Positions 16,753 to 25,747 of a DNA stretch of 64,000 nucleotides are shown here, one piece after another. Location: positions 59,935 through 123,934 of the forward strand of contig DHIW01000104.1 of NCBI GenBank assembly GCA_002404015.1, given 5' to 3'. The translations under genes were made by a program, and so were the position numbers. This DNA comes from Chloroflexi bacterium UBA4736. Lineage in GTDB: Bacteria; Chloroflexota; Dormibacteria; Dormibacterales; Dormibacteraceae. The notes under the pieces were generated by a model. It saw only the letters and a program-made list of their open reading frames with translations, was not told the DNA's origin and did no database searches. Numbering within the stretch: position 1 is the stretch's first letter; each line of letters opens with the position of its first letter.

Positions 16753-18358
16753 AGCCCTGGAGTTTCGTCCTCAGATCCGCCGCCAGCGCCTCCAGCCGGG
16801 AGGAGTCTACGAACAGGATCGAGATGGTCGGGATCTGGTCGATGGCGGCCTCGACACCGGCCTGCGAGCGCTCGGCGCCGCCCAGGACGTCCTTGACCTT
16901 CCGGGCGCGGTTCCCGAGCGCCTCCTCAGTCATGTTCTGGAGGTCGGTGATGACGATCTCCCAATCCATGCCGCCCGCTGCCGGCTCGCCGATAGCGGGC
17001 AGGCTGGGTGCCGAGGGCATGTCCTCGGGGCCGAGGCTGGGGAGCGGAGTCGGCGGAGTGGGGACCGAAGGCAGGGACTGCGTCGCCTGGGGCTCGTGGG
17101 GGGGGCCGGCTGCAGGCGCCGGACCCGGCGTCGGGGCGGCCTCCCAGATCGCCTGGGCCTCGACCGCGGGCGCCGGAGCGGGCCCCGGGCGAGGCGGCTC
17201 GGCAGCGGCCCGGCCGGCACGCCGGGATCCGACCACGTCGTCCACGTCCAGCGGTTCGTGCTTGGCCACGGCGGCGGCCTTCACCTCGATCATCGCCTCG
17301 GGGTCGCTGCAGAGCGCCAGCACACCTTCGGCGCTCTCCGCGATCTCGCGGGAGTCGCTGGTGTAGGCGCCCGTGAGCTTGCCCTCGGTCAGGATGATCA
17401 CGCCCGTGCCCGAGGCGGAGCGCACCATCAGGCTGCCGCTCAGCTTGCGCTGCTCGAGGAACTTGAGGAGTGCCGTCATGTCGACCCACGAGGCATACAG
17501 CTCCGTGTAGACGGGCTGGGCCACCGTGAGCTCATAGAGACCGTCCACGAGGTTGGAGCTGAGGCCGACCACGTCCAGCACGCCGTGGCCGTGCGTCACC
17601 TCGTCGCTGAACGCCTGCAGCGCCTTCTTACCCAGGTCGACGGCGGGGTCGTCGCCGACGTCGTAAACACACTCGAGAGCTGTGCCTTCCTTGAAGAAGA
17701 TGAGGCCGCTGGCGTTTTCCGTCAGCAGCCGGACGTAGCCCGTGTAGCTCTCGCGTTCGAGGGTCGTGATCAGGCGCGGGAAATCGACGAACGAGGTCTT
17801 CAGAGAGTCGTAGATGACCTGGCCGGCGGGGACCGGGATCGGCTCCCGGCCGTGCTTCGGCTGGGGGCGGTGTTTCACGCCCTTGTGCTCGTGAGAGTCA
17901 TCGTCCTCCTCCTGGCGGTCTCGGGGGCGCTCCTCGCGCTTCGGCTCGCTGCGGGCTTCGGGCTCCGACGCCCGCTCCGGCTCAGGCGCGGGCTCCGATT
18001 CGGGCGCGGGCTCCGGCTCGGATGCCACCGTCTCCGGTGTGCTGCCGTTGACGCCGGACGCCGCCCGTTCCACCAGCTCCGGGACGGAGGATTTCACGGT
18101 CTCGTCGGCCGGCAGCTTGGCCTTGGCGTCGAAGTCGAACTCGCCGCCCGGCCAGTTGAGCGCGCGCAGGACAGCCTCGTCACCGCTTGCCTCGCCCGAG
18201 ATGGCGTGGAACAGGTGCCCGAACAGGAAGTAGAGCGTGCACGCGCTGTCGCCGCCGTTCCGGACGGTTAGTGTGCCCGTGGCCCGCTCGGTCTGAGCGT
18301 CCTCCAACAGCGATCGGAGGTTGGTTTCGGTCAGCGTTCCCTTGGCTTGCAAAAGCAT
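16742..18358 (-). CDS. DUF4388 (PATAN-like) domain protein
   Basis: About 538 residues. The N-terminal DUF4388 module reads GTLTETNLRSLLEDAQTER ... GTLTVRNGG, FLFGHLFHAISGE and WPGGEFDF. An acidic Pro/Glu linker near residues 115-180 follows. A central region (FPRLITTLERESYTGYVRLL ... LIFFKEGTALECV) and SGSLMVRSASGTGVIILTEGKLTGAY look like further sensor-type repeats. The C-terminus is Pro-rich, then helical. DUF4388 proteins are linked to signalling and surface motility in other bacteria, but function here is unknown. I chose the ATG giving MLLQAKGTLTETN; a longer frame upstream looks non-coding. Confidence 0.8.
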   Translation of the reverse strand: MLLQAKGTLTETNLRSLLEDAQTERATGTLTVRNGGDSACTLYFLFGHLFHAISGEASGDEAVLRALNWPGGEFDFDAKAKLPADETVKSSVPELVERAASGVNGSTPETVASEPEPAPESEPAPEPERASEPEARSEPKREERPRDRQEEDDDSHEHKGVKHRPQPKHGREPIPVPAGQVIYDSLKTSFVDFPRLITTLERESYTGYVRLLTENASGLIFFKEGTALECVYDVGDDPAVDLGKKALQAFSDEVTHGHGVLDVVGLSSNLVDGLYELTVAQPVYTELYASWVDMTALLKFLEQRKLSGSLMVRSASGTGVIILTEGKLTGAYTSDSREIAESAEGVLALCSDPEAMIEVKAAAVAKHEPLDVDDVVGSRRAGRAAAEPPRPGPAPAPAVEAQAIWEAAPTPGPAPAAGPPHEPQATQSLPSVPTPPTPLPSLGPEDMPSAPSLPAIGEPAAGGMDWEIVITDLQNMTEEALGNRARKVKDVLGGAERSQAGVEAAIDQIPTISILFVDSSRLEALAADLRTKLQGYLQ

Positions 18359-18420
18359 CTCCAGAATGGGCGGCCATCGACACTGGCTACCCCAGGTTCT
18401 CGCTAGTATAGACACACAAG

Positions 18421-19098
18421 ATGTCGAATCCGGGCGGCCGCGCGCAAGCTCAGCGCGCCGCTCCCGACGCCTTGGAAACGTCCTCCCAACGGCCCGCGCG
18501 CCTGCTTTTCGTGAGGCACGGACAGTCCACATGGAACGGCGAACGACGCATCCAGGGTCAGCTGGACCCGCCGCTCTCGGCCCTCGGCGAGGAGCAGGCC
18601 AGCTGCGTCGCGGAGAGGCTCGAGGGCGCCGACCTGGTGGGCTTCTACGCGAGCGATCTGCAGCGCTGCCGGGACACCGCGGCGCCCATCGCGGAGAAGC
18701 TGGCCATGCGCCCGGTAACGCTGCGGACCCTTCGAGAGGTCGATCTCGGCCGCTGGGAGGGCAAGACTCGCGAGGAGCTCATGCGCGAGTACCCCGCGGA
18801 GTGGGAGCGGTGGACCCGGGAACCCTCCTGGGACATAGTGCCCGGCGGTGAGGGCAGCGAGCCCTTCGAGAAGCGCGTGCACCGGGTTGTCAACCGTCTG
18901 TTCGACAAGCACGCCAGCGGCGACGTGCTGGTCGTGACGCACGGCGGCGTGATCCAGGTCGCGCTGGGCATGGTGGCCGGGCGCGGAAGCACCGGCCTGT
19001 TTCCCTTCCTGATCGAGAACGGCTCTCTGACGGTGCTTCAGCGAAGCGGCGACCGGCTCGTGATCACAGCCGTCAACGACACCTGCCACCTGAGTTGA
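18421..19098 (+). CDS. Histidine phosphatase (phosphoglycerate-mutase-like)
   Basis: A 225-residue branch-1 histidine phosphatase. The catalytic RHG motif is in LLFVRHGQSTWNGERRIQG, the proton donor region in TLREVDLGRWEG and the second catalytic histidine in VLVVTHGGVIQVALG. The GQxDxPLS signature is typical of CobC/GpmB-type phosphatases. Substrates vary widely in this group (alpha-ribazole phosphate, phosphosugars, nucleotides) and cannot be assigned. It starts at ATG 62 bp from the divergent DUF4388 gene and overlaps the next gene by 4 bp. Confidence 0.9.
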   Translation: MSNPGGRAQAQRAAPDALETSSQRPARLLFVRHGQSTWNGERRIQGQLDPPLSALGEEQASCVAERLEGADLVGFYASDLQRCRDTAAPIAEKLAMRPVTLRTLREVDLGRWEGKTREELMREYPAEWERWTREPSWDIVPGGEGSEPFEKRVHRVVNRLFDKHASGDVLVVTHGGVIQVALGMVAGRGSTGLFPFLIENGSLTVLQRSGDRLVITAVNDTCHLS

Positions 19099-20039
19099 CT
19101 CCGGCTGCCTGGGACGCCGGACTGGCCGAGCCCGCGCCGCTGCTCCAGAGCTGGGGCTACGGCGAGGTGCAGACATACGAGGGCTGGGAGGTGGAGCGGC
19201 TGGAGCTGGCTGCCGGCCTCCGCGTATCAGTGCAGCTGCAGGGGCGGGGGAAGCTGCGGCGGGCCTATGTGCCGCGGGCTCCGGTGCCGGCCACAGCCGA
19301 GGCGGTCGACGCGCTGGTGGCCTGGGCGGACGAACACGGCCTGGCCCGGCTCCGCCTGGAGCCGGAAGCGCCGTCCGACTTCGCCTCATGCCTCCGCGAG
19401 CGGGGTTTCGTGCCGGCAGCGGCGCTCCACCCCGAGCACACCCTGATCGTCCCCCTGGGCCCGCCCGAGGAGATGCTGGCCTCGTTCAAGCCCAAGCATC
19501 GCTACAACATCCGGCTGGCCGAGCGCCGGGGGGTCGTGGTGGAAGAGGGAGCTGATGCGAGCGAGCTGGAGCGCCAGCACGCGGTCACCGCGGAGCGCCA
19601 GGGCATCAAGGCGGCGGCCCGCCACCACTACGAGCTTCGCCTGGAGCACCTGGAGTGGTGTCGGACCTATGTCGCCCGCCATGACGGCGAGGCGATCGCC
19701 GCCATCATGGTGGCCCGGTTCCGGGGTCGCGCCTACTACCTGTTCGGCGGATCCAGCCGCAGCAAGCGGGAGCTGATGCCGACCTATGCGGTGCAGTGGG
19801 CGGCCATGCAGGCGGCGCACGCCGCCGGCTGTCGGGACTACGACCTCTGGGGAGTGCCGCCGACGCCCGACCCCAGCCATCCCTGGTTCGGCCTCTGGCA
19901 GTTCAAATCCGGGTTCGGGGGCGAGCTTAGGGACTACTGCGGGGCGTGGGACCTGGTCCGCTCGGCGGCGGCGGCCGGCGCCGGAGAGGCGGCGGCCCGG
20001 TTGCGACGAGGCGTGCTTAAGCTGGTAAACATCCGTTGA
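19095..20039 (+). CDS. FemAB/FemX-like GNAT-fold aminoacyltransferase
   Basis: A 314-residue protein with the FemAB architecture of two GNAT-like halves. Diagnostic stretches are LLQSWGYGEVQ near the start, FKPKHRYNIRLAERRGVVV in the middle and AVQWAAMQAAHAAGCRDYDLWG with GLWQFKSGFGGEL near the end. FemX/FemAB enzymes add amino acids from tRNA to the lipid II stem peptide to form cross-bridges. Related proteins exist in bacteria without known bridges, so peptidoglycan modification is probable rather than proven. It starts at TTG overlapping the phosphatase stop. Confidence 0.82.
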   Translation: MTPAAWDAGLAEPAPLLQSWGYGEVQTYEGWEVERLELAAGLRVSVQLQGRGKLRRAYVPRAPVPATAEAVDALVAWADEHGLARLRLEPEAPSDFASCLRERGFVPAAALHPEHTLIVPLGPPEEMLASFKPKHRYNIRLAERRGVVVEEGADASELERQHAVTAERQGIKAAARHHYELRLEHLEWCRTYVARHDGEAIAAIMVARFRGRAYYLFGGSSRSKRELMPTYAVQWAAMQAAHAAGCRDYDLWGVPPTPDPSHPWFGLWQFKSGFGGELRDYCGAWDLVRSAAAAGAGEAAARLRRGVLKLVNIR

Positions 20040-20064
20040 CAACGGGCTACCATCTCTTCACGGC

Positions 20065-20802
20065 ATGGCGACATCGGTTGACGGCACCAACGAGGTGGCG
20101 ACCCGTCGGATCCTGATCGTGGATCCCGACGCCCTGGTTCGCCGCGAGCTGCGCACGGCCTGCGAGCAGGACGGCTACGAGGTGGTCGAGGCCGAAAGCG
20201 GCGTGGACGGCCTGCGCGAGTCGGAGGATCAGAAGCCGAGCCTGATCCTGCTCGAGGTGACACTGCCCGACATGTCCGGCTTCGACGCCTGCCGCGAGAT
20301 CCGCAAGTCCGACAACTCGGTGCCGATCATCCTGATCAGCTCCCGCTCGGACGAGATCGACGTCGTGGTGGGCCTGGAGATCGGCGCCGACGACTACGTT
20401 GTGAAGCCGCTGCGGACCCGGGAGCTGCTGGCCCGGATGGCGGCGCACATGCGCAAGCAGCGCGTGGAGTCGTTCGACTCCAGCCGGGGCCGGCTCGAGT
20501 TCAAGGACCTCATCATCGACGTGAACGAGCGTCGCGTCTTCCGCTCCGGCGCCGAGGTCGACCTCACGCACACAGAGTTCGACCTGCTCTCCTTCCTGGC
20601 GGCCAATGCCGGCAAGGTCCTCAGCCGGGAGAAGATCCTGAACACGATCTGGGGTTACGAGTACCCGATCGAGACCCGCGTCATCGACGTCCACATCCGC
20701 AACCTGCGCCGGAAGATCGAGGCCACGCCGGCGCGGCCGAACTACATCCTGGCGGTGCCCGGGATCGGCTACCGGTTCACGAACGCGCGGCCGGGCTCTT
20801 AG
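20065..20802 (+). CDS. OmpR/PhoB-type response regulator with an atypical receiver (Glu at acceptor site)
   Basis: A 245-residue receiver plus winged-helix regulator. The receiver reads RILIVDPDALVRRELR ... LILLEVTLPDMSGFDAC ... GADDYVVKPLRTREL. The usual phospho-acceptor Asp is replaced by Glu at residue 64, the second acidic-pocket Asp is Pro, and the conserved Thr is Ser; the Lys is kept. The C-terminal domain (DLTHTEFDLLSFLAANAGKVLSREKIL ... GIGYRF) is normal. Glu can mimic a phosphorylated Asp, so it may act constitutively. No histidine kinase is adjacent. Its 3' end overlaps the convergent GT4 gene by 26 bp. Confidence 0.93.
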   Translation: MATSVDGTNEVATRRILIVDPDALVRRELRTACEQDGYEVVEAESGVDGLRESEDQKPSLILLEVTLPDMSGFDACREIRKSDNSVPIILISSRSDEIDVVVGLEIGADDYVVKPLRTRELLARMAAHMRKQRVESFDSSRGRLEFKDLIIDVNERRVFRSGAEVDLTHTEFDLLSFLAANAGKVLSREKILNTIWGYEYPIETRVIDVHIRNLRRKIEATPARPNYILAVPGIGYRFTNARPGS

Positions 20803-21907
20803 CCGCGACCAGTTCCTGGTAGAGGGCGATCAGGCCGTCCAGGTTGGAGGCCAGCGAGAAGTGCTCCACGGCCCGCTCCCGTGCCAGCCGCCCGTAGAGC
20901 TCGCAGGTCTCGGGCGTCTCGGCGAGAAGCCGAATGGCAGCGCGCAGCTCCTCGGCCAGGTGGGTTGGGTCGAGCACTATGCCGGCGCCGCGCAGCGCCT
21001 CGCCGTCGCTGCCGACGTCCGTGGCGACCGTCGCGGTGCCGCAGGCCATGGCCTCCAGCATCGCCAGCGAGAGCCCCTCGACGCTGGAGGGAAGGAAGAA
21101 CGCGTCGCTGGCGCGCAGGATGTCAATGCGCTCCGCCTCGTCCGTGATGATGCCGGTGAAGATGACGCGGGGGTCCTTGAAGCGGCGTTCGAGCCGCTTC
21201 TTCTCGGCTCCGCCCCCGACCACCACCAGCTTTGTGGAAGGTGGCGGCCCCACGTCCATGAAGGCCTGCAGCAGGACGTCCACGTTCTTTTCGGGGTCGA
21301 GGCGCCCGATGTACGTGAAGAGGCGCTCGGCGCCGAACTCGGCCCGCTTGTTTGTGGGACCAGGTGTGTACTTGTCGACGTCGACGCCGTTGGGGAGGAC
21401 CCTGATGACGCGCTCGGGAACGCCCAGGTGGCTGAGCATGCGGCCCTGGACGTCGCTGAAGATGATCACCCCGTCGCAGTGGCTGAGGGCCTGCGCGTAG
21501 AGCCGGTAGACCGCTGCGCTGATGCCCCGCCAGACCGAGAACCGGGTGTCGTAGGGAACGTGGAAGGTGGCCACGATCGGGATCCCCAGCTCGTGGCAGA
21601 GGGTCGGCAGGTTGAAGTCGATGCTGGAGAAGGAGAGGGACACGTGCACGACGTCCACCTCGTGGCGTCGGAGCAGGTCCACCAGCATGCGCTTGGTGCC
21701 TGGTCGCGAGATCACCAGGCGATGTGAGAGCGCGACCGCATCGAGGACCACCGACTGAGCGTCCGCCAGGTCAGGGGCGTGGTGAAAGAAGACCACGTCC
21801 ACCCCCCGCTCGCGGAGACCGCCTGTGATCTCGCGCGAGTAGGTGATGATGCCGTCGCCACCCGTGGCGGACTTGTGGCCCAGCCAGGCCACGCGCAGGC
21901 GTGTCAT
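20777..21907 (-). CDS. GT4 glycosyltransferase (first of a tandem pair)
   Basis: A 376-residue GT-B enzyme. The acceptor half begins LRVAWLGHKSATGGDGIITYS; the donor half has LFTYIGRLDPEKNVDVLLQAF and the retaining-GT4 E-x7-E region in LPSSVEGLSLAMLEAMACG. The closest general types are BshA/PimB-like enzymes making glycosylated thiols or phospholipids. It overlaps its paralogue by 4 bp, so both are made from one message. Acceptor and sugar are unknown. Confidence 0.85.
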   Translation of the reverse strand: MTRLRVAWLGHKSATGGDGIITYSREITGGLRERGVDVVFFHHAPDLADAQSVVLDAVALSHRLVISRPGTKRMLVDLLRRHEVDVVHVSLSFSSIDFNLPTLCHELGIPIVATFHVPYDTRFSVWRGISAAVYRLYAQALSHCDGVIIFSDVQGRMLSHLGVPERVIRVLPNGVDVDKYTPGPTNKRAEFGAERLFTYIGRLDPEKNVDVLLQAFMDVGPPPSTKLVVVGGGAEKKRLERRFKDPRVIFTGIITDEAERIDILRASDAFFLPSSVEGLSLAMLEAMACGTATVATDVGSDGEALRGAGIVLDPTHLAEELRAAIRLLAETPETCELYGRLARERAVEHFSLASNLDGLIALYQELVAAKSPAARS

Positions 21908-23034
21908 CGAAGCACCCCGGTGTACACCTCGAGCAGGCGGTCGATGTTGCGCTCGAGCGAGTAGCGTTCGACAACCCGCTCGCGCGCCGCGCGGCCCAAC
22001 GAATCGCTCAGCCAGGGCAGCTCCAGGATCTCCCGGATGGCCAGCTCCAGCTGCTCCTCCAGCTTGCCGGGATCTATGACGATCCCGGCTCCACGCAGGG
22101 CCTCGCCGTCGCCGCCCACGTCCGTGGCCACCGTGGCCGCGCCGCAGGCCATCGCCTCCAGCATCGAGAGCGACAGCCCCTCCACGCTCGAGGGCAGGAT
22201 GAACGCGTCGGCCGCTCGCAGGATCCCGATCCGCTGCTCGGCGTCGGCGATGTGTCCCGTGAAGATCAGGCGGGGATCCTTGTGCTGGCGCTGCAGGCGC
22301 CGGCGCTCGGTGCCCGTGCCGACGATCACGAGCTTGCTGTCCTCGCTCGGGCGGCAGGCGAGGAAAGCGCGGATCAGCGTGTCCACGTTCTTCTCGGAGT
22401 CGACCCGGCCCAGGAACACGAACAGCCGGCTGGCGCCCAGCCTCTGCTTCCAGTCCGACTCACCCGGCTTGTAGCGCTCGATGTCGACCCCGTTGGGAAG
22501 GATGCGCAGGACTTCCTGAGGAACGCCCATCTCGATCAGGGTGTCGCGCTGCGCCTCACCGAAGACGATCACCCGGTCGCAGTCCGAAAGCGTCGGCACG
22601 TAGAGACGGTAGGCGGCGCTGGTGAGGCCGCCCCAGACCGAGATGCGGGTGTCGAACGCGATGTGGAACGTGGCCACCACCGGGATCCCGAGCGCGTGGC
22701 AGGTCTTGGGCAGGTCGAAGTCGAGGCTCGAGAACCAGAAGGAGGCATGCACAAGATCGAACTCCTGGTCACGTAGGCGGTCGACGAGCTGGCGCTTGGC
22801 TCGCGGCCGCGAGAATACCAGCGGCTTCATCAGCTGCACCGAGTCGAGCGCGAAGGCCTCATCGGCGACGGGACTTACGCTCGTCTCGGCCTTGAACCCG
22901 TGGTGGAAGAACGCCACATGGTGGCCGCGGCTGCGCAGACCCGCCACCACCTCCTGGGAGTAGGTCGCCATCCCGCCGCCCAGCTCCGAGGACCCGTGGC
23001 CCAGCCAGGCGATCCGGAGTGGCCTGGTCCTCAC
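21904..23034 (-). CDS. GT4 glycosyltransferase (second of a tandem pair)
   Basis: The paralogue of the neighbouring GT4 gene, also 376 residues, with matching text throughout: LRIAWLGHGSSELGGGMATYS, LFVFLGRVDSEKNVDTLIRAF and LPSSVEGLSLSMLEAMACG. About half the positions look identical. The GTG start overlaps the folK stop (GTGA) and is preceded by AAGG. Retention of both copies in one overlapping unit suggests they act sequentially or as a pair, perhaps on one glycolipid or thiol, but this is inference. Confidence 0.85.
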   Translation of the reverse strand: MRTRPLRIAWLGHGSSELGGGMATYSQEVVAGLRSRGHHVAFFHHGFKAETSVSPVADEAFALDSVQLMKPLVFSRPRAKRQLVDRLRDQEFDLVHASFWFSSLDFDLPKTCHALGIPVVATFHIAFDTRISVWGGLTSAAYRLYVPTLSDCDRVIVFGEAQRDTLIEMGVPQEVLRILPNGVDIERYKPGESDWKQRLGASRLFVFLGRVDSEKNVDTLIRAFLACRPSEDSKLVIVGTGTERRRLQRQHKDPRLIFTGHIADAEQRIGILRAADAFILPSSVEGLSLSMLEAMACGAATVATDVGGDGEALRGAGIVIDPGKLEEQLELAIREILELPWLSDSLGRAARERVVERYSLERNIDRLLEVYTGVLR

Positions 23035-23444
23035 TCCTTGAGTATGTCGGGACGCAACTCGCCCAGCGGCTGGAGGACGAAGTCGCGCTCCCAGAGCCCC
23101 GGGTGGGGGATCGTCAGCTCCGCCGTGGCCACCTGCTCCTCGCCGAACAGGAGGATGTCCACGTCGATCTCGCGCGGTCCCCAGCGAAAGCTGGGCGTGC
23201 GCCCGACCTCGGCCTCGACGGCCTTGGTGGCCCTGAGCAGCCCCTGCGGGCTGCCCGCCCACTCCACTTCCAGCACCTGGTTCAGGAACCGCGGCTGGTC
23301 GCTCACTCCGAAAGGCTCGGTCTCCCGGACCGAGCTGGCCCGGAGGATCCTGACGTCGTGGCGGGCGAGACTCCGGGCGGCCGCTTCCAGGTTGTCTGCG
23401 CGATCGCCGAGGTTGGAGCCCAGGGCCAGGTAGGCGACCGTCAC
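23031..23444 (-). CDS. folK: HPPK, 6-hydroxymethyl-7,8-dihydropterin pyrophosphokinase
   Basis: A 137-residue HPPK that transfers pyrophosphate from ATP to 6-hydroxymethyl-dihydropterin. The signature elements are the N-terminal LALGSNLGDR, the QPRFLNQVLEVE strand, the RWGPREIDVDILLFG motif carrying the metal-binding Asp pair, and the IPHPGLWERDFVLQPL ending. It overlaps folP by 4 bp and lies directly downstream of it, an ordinary folate pair. Confidence 0.96.
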   Translation of the reverse strand: MTVAYLALGSNLGDRADNLEAAARSLARHDVRILRASSVRETEPFGVSDQPRFLNQVLEVEWAGSPQGLLRATKAVEAEVGRTPSFRWGPREIDVDILLFGEEQVATAELTIPHPGLWERDFVLQPLGELRPDILKE

Positions 23445-24223
23445 CGGAGCGCCTCCGCCACCTGCAGAACGTTTTTCATCAAGGCCACGTCGTGCACCCG
23501 CACTATGTCAGCGCCCCGCAGGACGGCCGCCGTCACCGCCGCCGCGGTGCCCTGGATCCGCTCCTCGCCCTGCTGTCCGAAGAGCTTGCCCAGGAAGGAC
23601 TTTCGAGACACCCCGACCAGCACTGGCAGCTCCAGCTCGGCCAGGCGCCCCAGCTCCCGCAGCACGACCAGGTTCTGCTCGGCCGTCTTGCCGAAGCCGA
23701 TTCCAGGGTCGATCGCCAGGCGCGACCGGGGGACGCCGGCCGCTTCGGCGGCGCGCACCGACTCCCCGAGCGAGGCGACGATCTCGGTCATCAGGTCGCC
23801 GTACTCGTGGCCGGCCTGGTTGTGCAGCAGCACCAGGCCCAGGCCGCGCCCGGCCGCCAGCCCCGCGATCCCGGGCGAGCGACGAAGGCCCCAGACGTCG
23901 TTCACGATCGCGGCGCCCGCGTCCGCCGCCGCGGTCGCCACCTCCAGCTTGCTGGTGTCGATCGACACCACCAGGCCGGCCTCGGCCAGCCGCCGCACCA
24001 CCGGCACGGCCCGCTCGGTCTCGATCGCGGCCGGCACGGGCTGGTGGCCGGGACGGGTCGACTCGCCCCCCACGTCCACAATGTCGGCGCCCGCAGCGGC
24101 CATCTCCAACCCCAGCCGTATCGCCGCCTCGGGGTCGGCCGCGAGGCCGTCGCCGCTGAAGGAGTCGGGAGTCACGTTGACGATGCCCATCAGGAGCACG
24201 CGGCCGCCGCGGCTGAACTCCAT
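23441..24223 (-). CDS. folP: Dihydropteroate synthase
   Basis: A 260-residue TIM barrel joining p-aminobenzoate to the pterin pyrophosphate. Motifs: LLMGIVNVTPDSFSGDG, VDVGGESTRPGHQPV, VSIDTSKLEVA, NDVWGL and the terminal IVRVHDVALMKNVLQVAEA. The loop FGKTAEQNLVVL contains the pABA/sulfonamide-site region. I chose the ATG giving MEFSRGGRVLLMG. Its start is only 9 bp from the divergent murE start. Confidence 0.95.
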   Translation of the reverse strand: MEFSRGGRVLLMGIVNVTPDSFSGDGLAADPEAAIRLGLEMAAAGADIVDVGGESTRPGHQPVPAAIETERAVPVVRRLAEAGLVVSIDTSKLEVATAAADAGAAIVNDVWGLRRSPGIAGLAAGRGLGLVLLHNQAGHEYGDLMTEIVASLGESVRAAEAAGVPRSRLAIDPGIGFGKTAEQNLVVLRELGRLAELELPVLVGVSRKSFLGKLFGQQGEERIQGTAAAVTAAVLRGADIVRVHDVALMKNVLQVAEALR

Positions 24224-24232
24224 GCGCCCAGT

Positions 24233-25747
24233 ATGCTGGCGCCCGTGAAGCTCTCCGAACTCGCCGCGGGGGTCCCCGGCGCGCAGGTCGAGGCGGGCTC
24301 CGATTTCGAGGTCGGGGGCATCGCTTACGACTCCCGCCGGGTGCAGGCCGGCGACCTCTTCGTGGCCGTCGCCGGCCTGCGCTCCGACGGCCACGACTTC
24401 GCCGCCGACGCGGCAGCGCGAGGCGCCGCCATCGCGGCCGAGCGCCCGCTGCCGCTGCCGCCGGGGACGCCGCTGGTGCGGCTCCGCGACAGCCGGACCG
24501 GCTTGGGCGAGCTGGCCGCCGTCTTCCACGGCCGGCCCTCCCGCCGGCTGCGACTGGCCGGGGTGACCGGAACCGACGGCAAGACCACGACCACCCACAT
24601 GGCCGCCCACGTCCTGGAGTCGGCCGGCCAGCAGGCCGGTTTCATGAGCACAGTCGCCTTCCGGGGCGAGGGCGAGGCCGCGGACAACCTGAGCGGCCTC
24701 TCGACCATCGAATCGCCCGAGGTCCAGGCCTGGCTGGCGGGGATGGCGGCCGGGGGGATCGAGGCCGCGGTGATCGAGGCCACCTCGCACGCCCTGGTGC
24801 AGGGCCGGGTGGCCGGCTGCGACTTCGACGTGGCCGCGATCACCAACGTGGGCCTCGACCACCTCGACTACCACGCCACCTGGGACGAGTACCTCGCCGC
24901 CAAGGCCCGCTTGATCGACCTCTGCGCCGCATCGGCGCCCAAGGGGATCCCCAAGACCGCGGTGCTCAACCGCGACGACATCAGCTACGAAGGACTGGCC
25001 CGTCGGGACATCGAGCGCCGCTGGACCTACTCGATCGACACCGACGCGGACCTGCGGGCGGTCGAAATCGAGGGCGGGGCCTGGGGTTCCCACTTCCACC
25101 TGCTCACCCCGGCCGGCGAGGCCGAGGTGGACCTCCGCCAGCCGGCTCGCTTCAACGTCTACAACGCGCTGTGCGCGGCCGGCGTCTGCCTGGCCCTGGG
25201 GCTGCCGGTGGAGGCGGTCGGGCGCGGGCTGAGCAGCTTTCCCGGGGTCCGCGGCCGCCTGGAGGCCGTCGACCTGGGCCAGCCCTTCCGCGTCTACATC
25301 GACTTCGCCCACTCGGCCGGTTCCCTGGCCAGCGCCCTGCACGAGCTCCGGCAGTTCACGGACGGCCGGCTGCTGCTCGTGTTCGGGAGTACCGGCCGGT
25401 CTGATCACGACCGGCCGGGCATGGGACGCGCCGCGGCTCACGGCTCCGACTTCTTCGTGATCACGACCGACGACCCGGTCGAAGAGGACCCGGCCGAGAT
25501 CGCCCGCGAGGTCCAGAGCGGGGTCGAGGGCCGCCAGCCCGGGCGAGATTACGACATAGTGCTCGACCGCCGGGCGGCGATCCGCTCCGTCATCCGCCGC
25601 GCCCAGGCTGGCGACGTGGTGCTCCTGGCCGGGAAGGGCCACGAGCGTTCGATGATGATGGCGGGCGGCCGCCAGCCCTGGGACGAGCGGGCAGAGGCGG
25701 AGGCCGCGATCCTGGAAACCCAGGGCTCGGTCGGACCCCTGGCCTAG
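24233..25747 (+). CDS. murE: UDP-MurNAc-tripeptide ligase MurE, without the DAP signature
   Basis: A 504-residue Mur ligase that adds the third amino acid of the peptidoglycan stem. The N-terminal domain has GIAYDSRRVQAGDLFVA; the P-loop is GVTGTDGKTTTTH; SSHAL-like text appears as IEATSHALVQGR; and the C-terminal domain has GSTGRSDHDRPGM and LLAGKGHE. Where meso-DAP enzymes have DNPR this one has DDPV in TTDDPVEEDP, so the added residue may be lysine, ornithine or another diamino acid. The start is ATG (a GTG 12 bp later is possible). The stop shares a CTAG with thiS. Confidence 0.93.
   Translation: MLAPVKLSELAAGVPGAQVEAGSDFEVGGIAYDSRRVQAGDLFVAVAGLRSDGHDFAADAAARGAAIAAERPLPLPPGTPLVRLRDSRTGLGELAAVFHGRPSRRLRLAGVTGTDGKTTTTHMAAHVLESAGQQAGFMSTVAFRGEGEAADNLSGLSTIESPEVQAWLAGMAAGGIEAAVIEATSHALVQGRVAGCDFDVAAITNVGLDHLDYHATWDEYLAAKARLIDLCAASAPKGIPKTAVLNRDDISYEGLARRDIERRWTYSIDTDADLRAVEIEGGAWGSHFHLLTPAGEAEVDLRQPARFNVYNALCAAGVCLALGLPVEAVGRGLSSFPGVRGRLEAVDLGQPFRVYIDFAHSAGSLASALHELRQFTDGRLLLVFGSTGRSDHDRPGMGRAAAHGSDFFVITTDDPVEEDPAEIAREVQSGVEGRQPGRDYDIVLDRRAAIRSVIRRAQAGDVVLLAGKGHERSMMMAGGRQPWDERAEAEAAILETQGSVGPLA

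Noticed and set aside
23470..23490. GAACGTTTTTCATC in folP as a fourth copy of the palindrome
   Set aside because: Only the right half matches and symmetry is lost.
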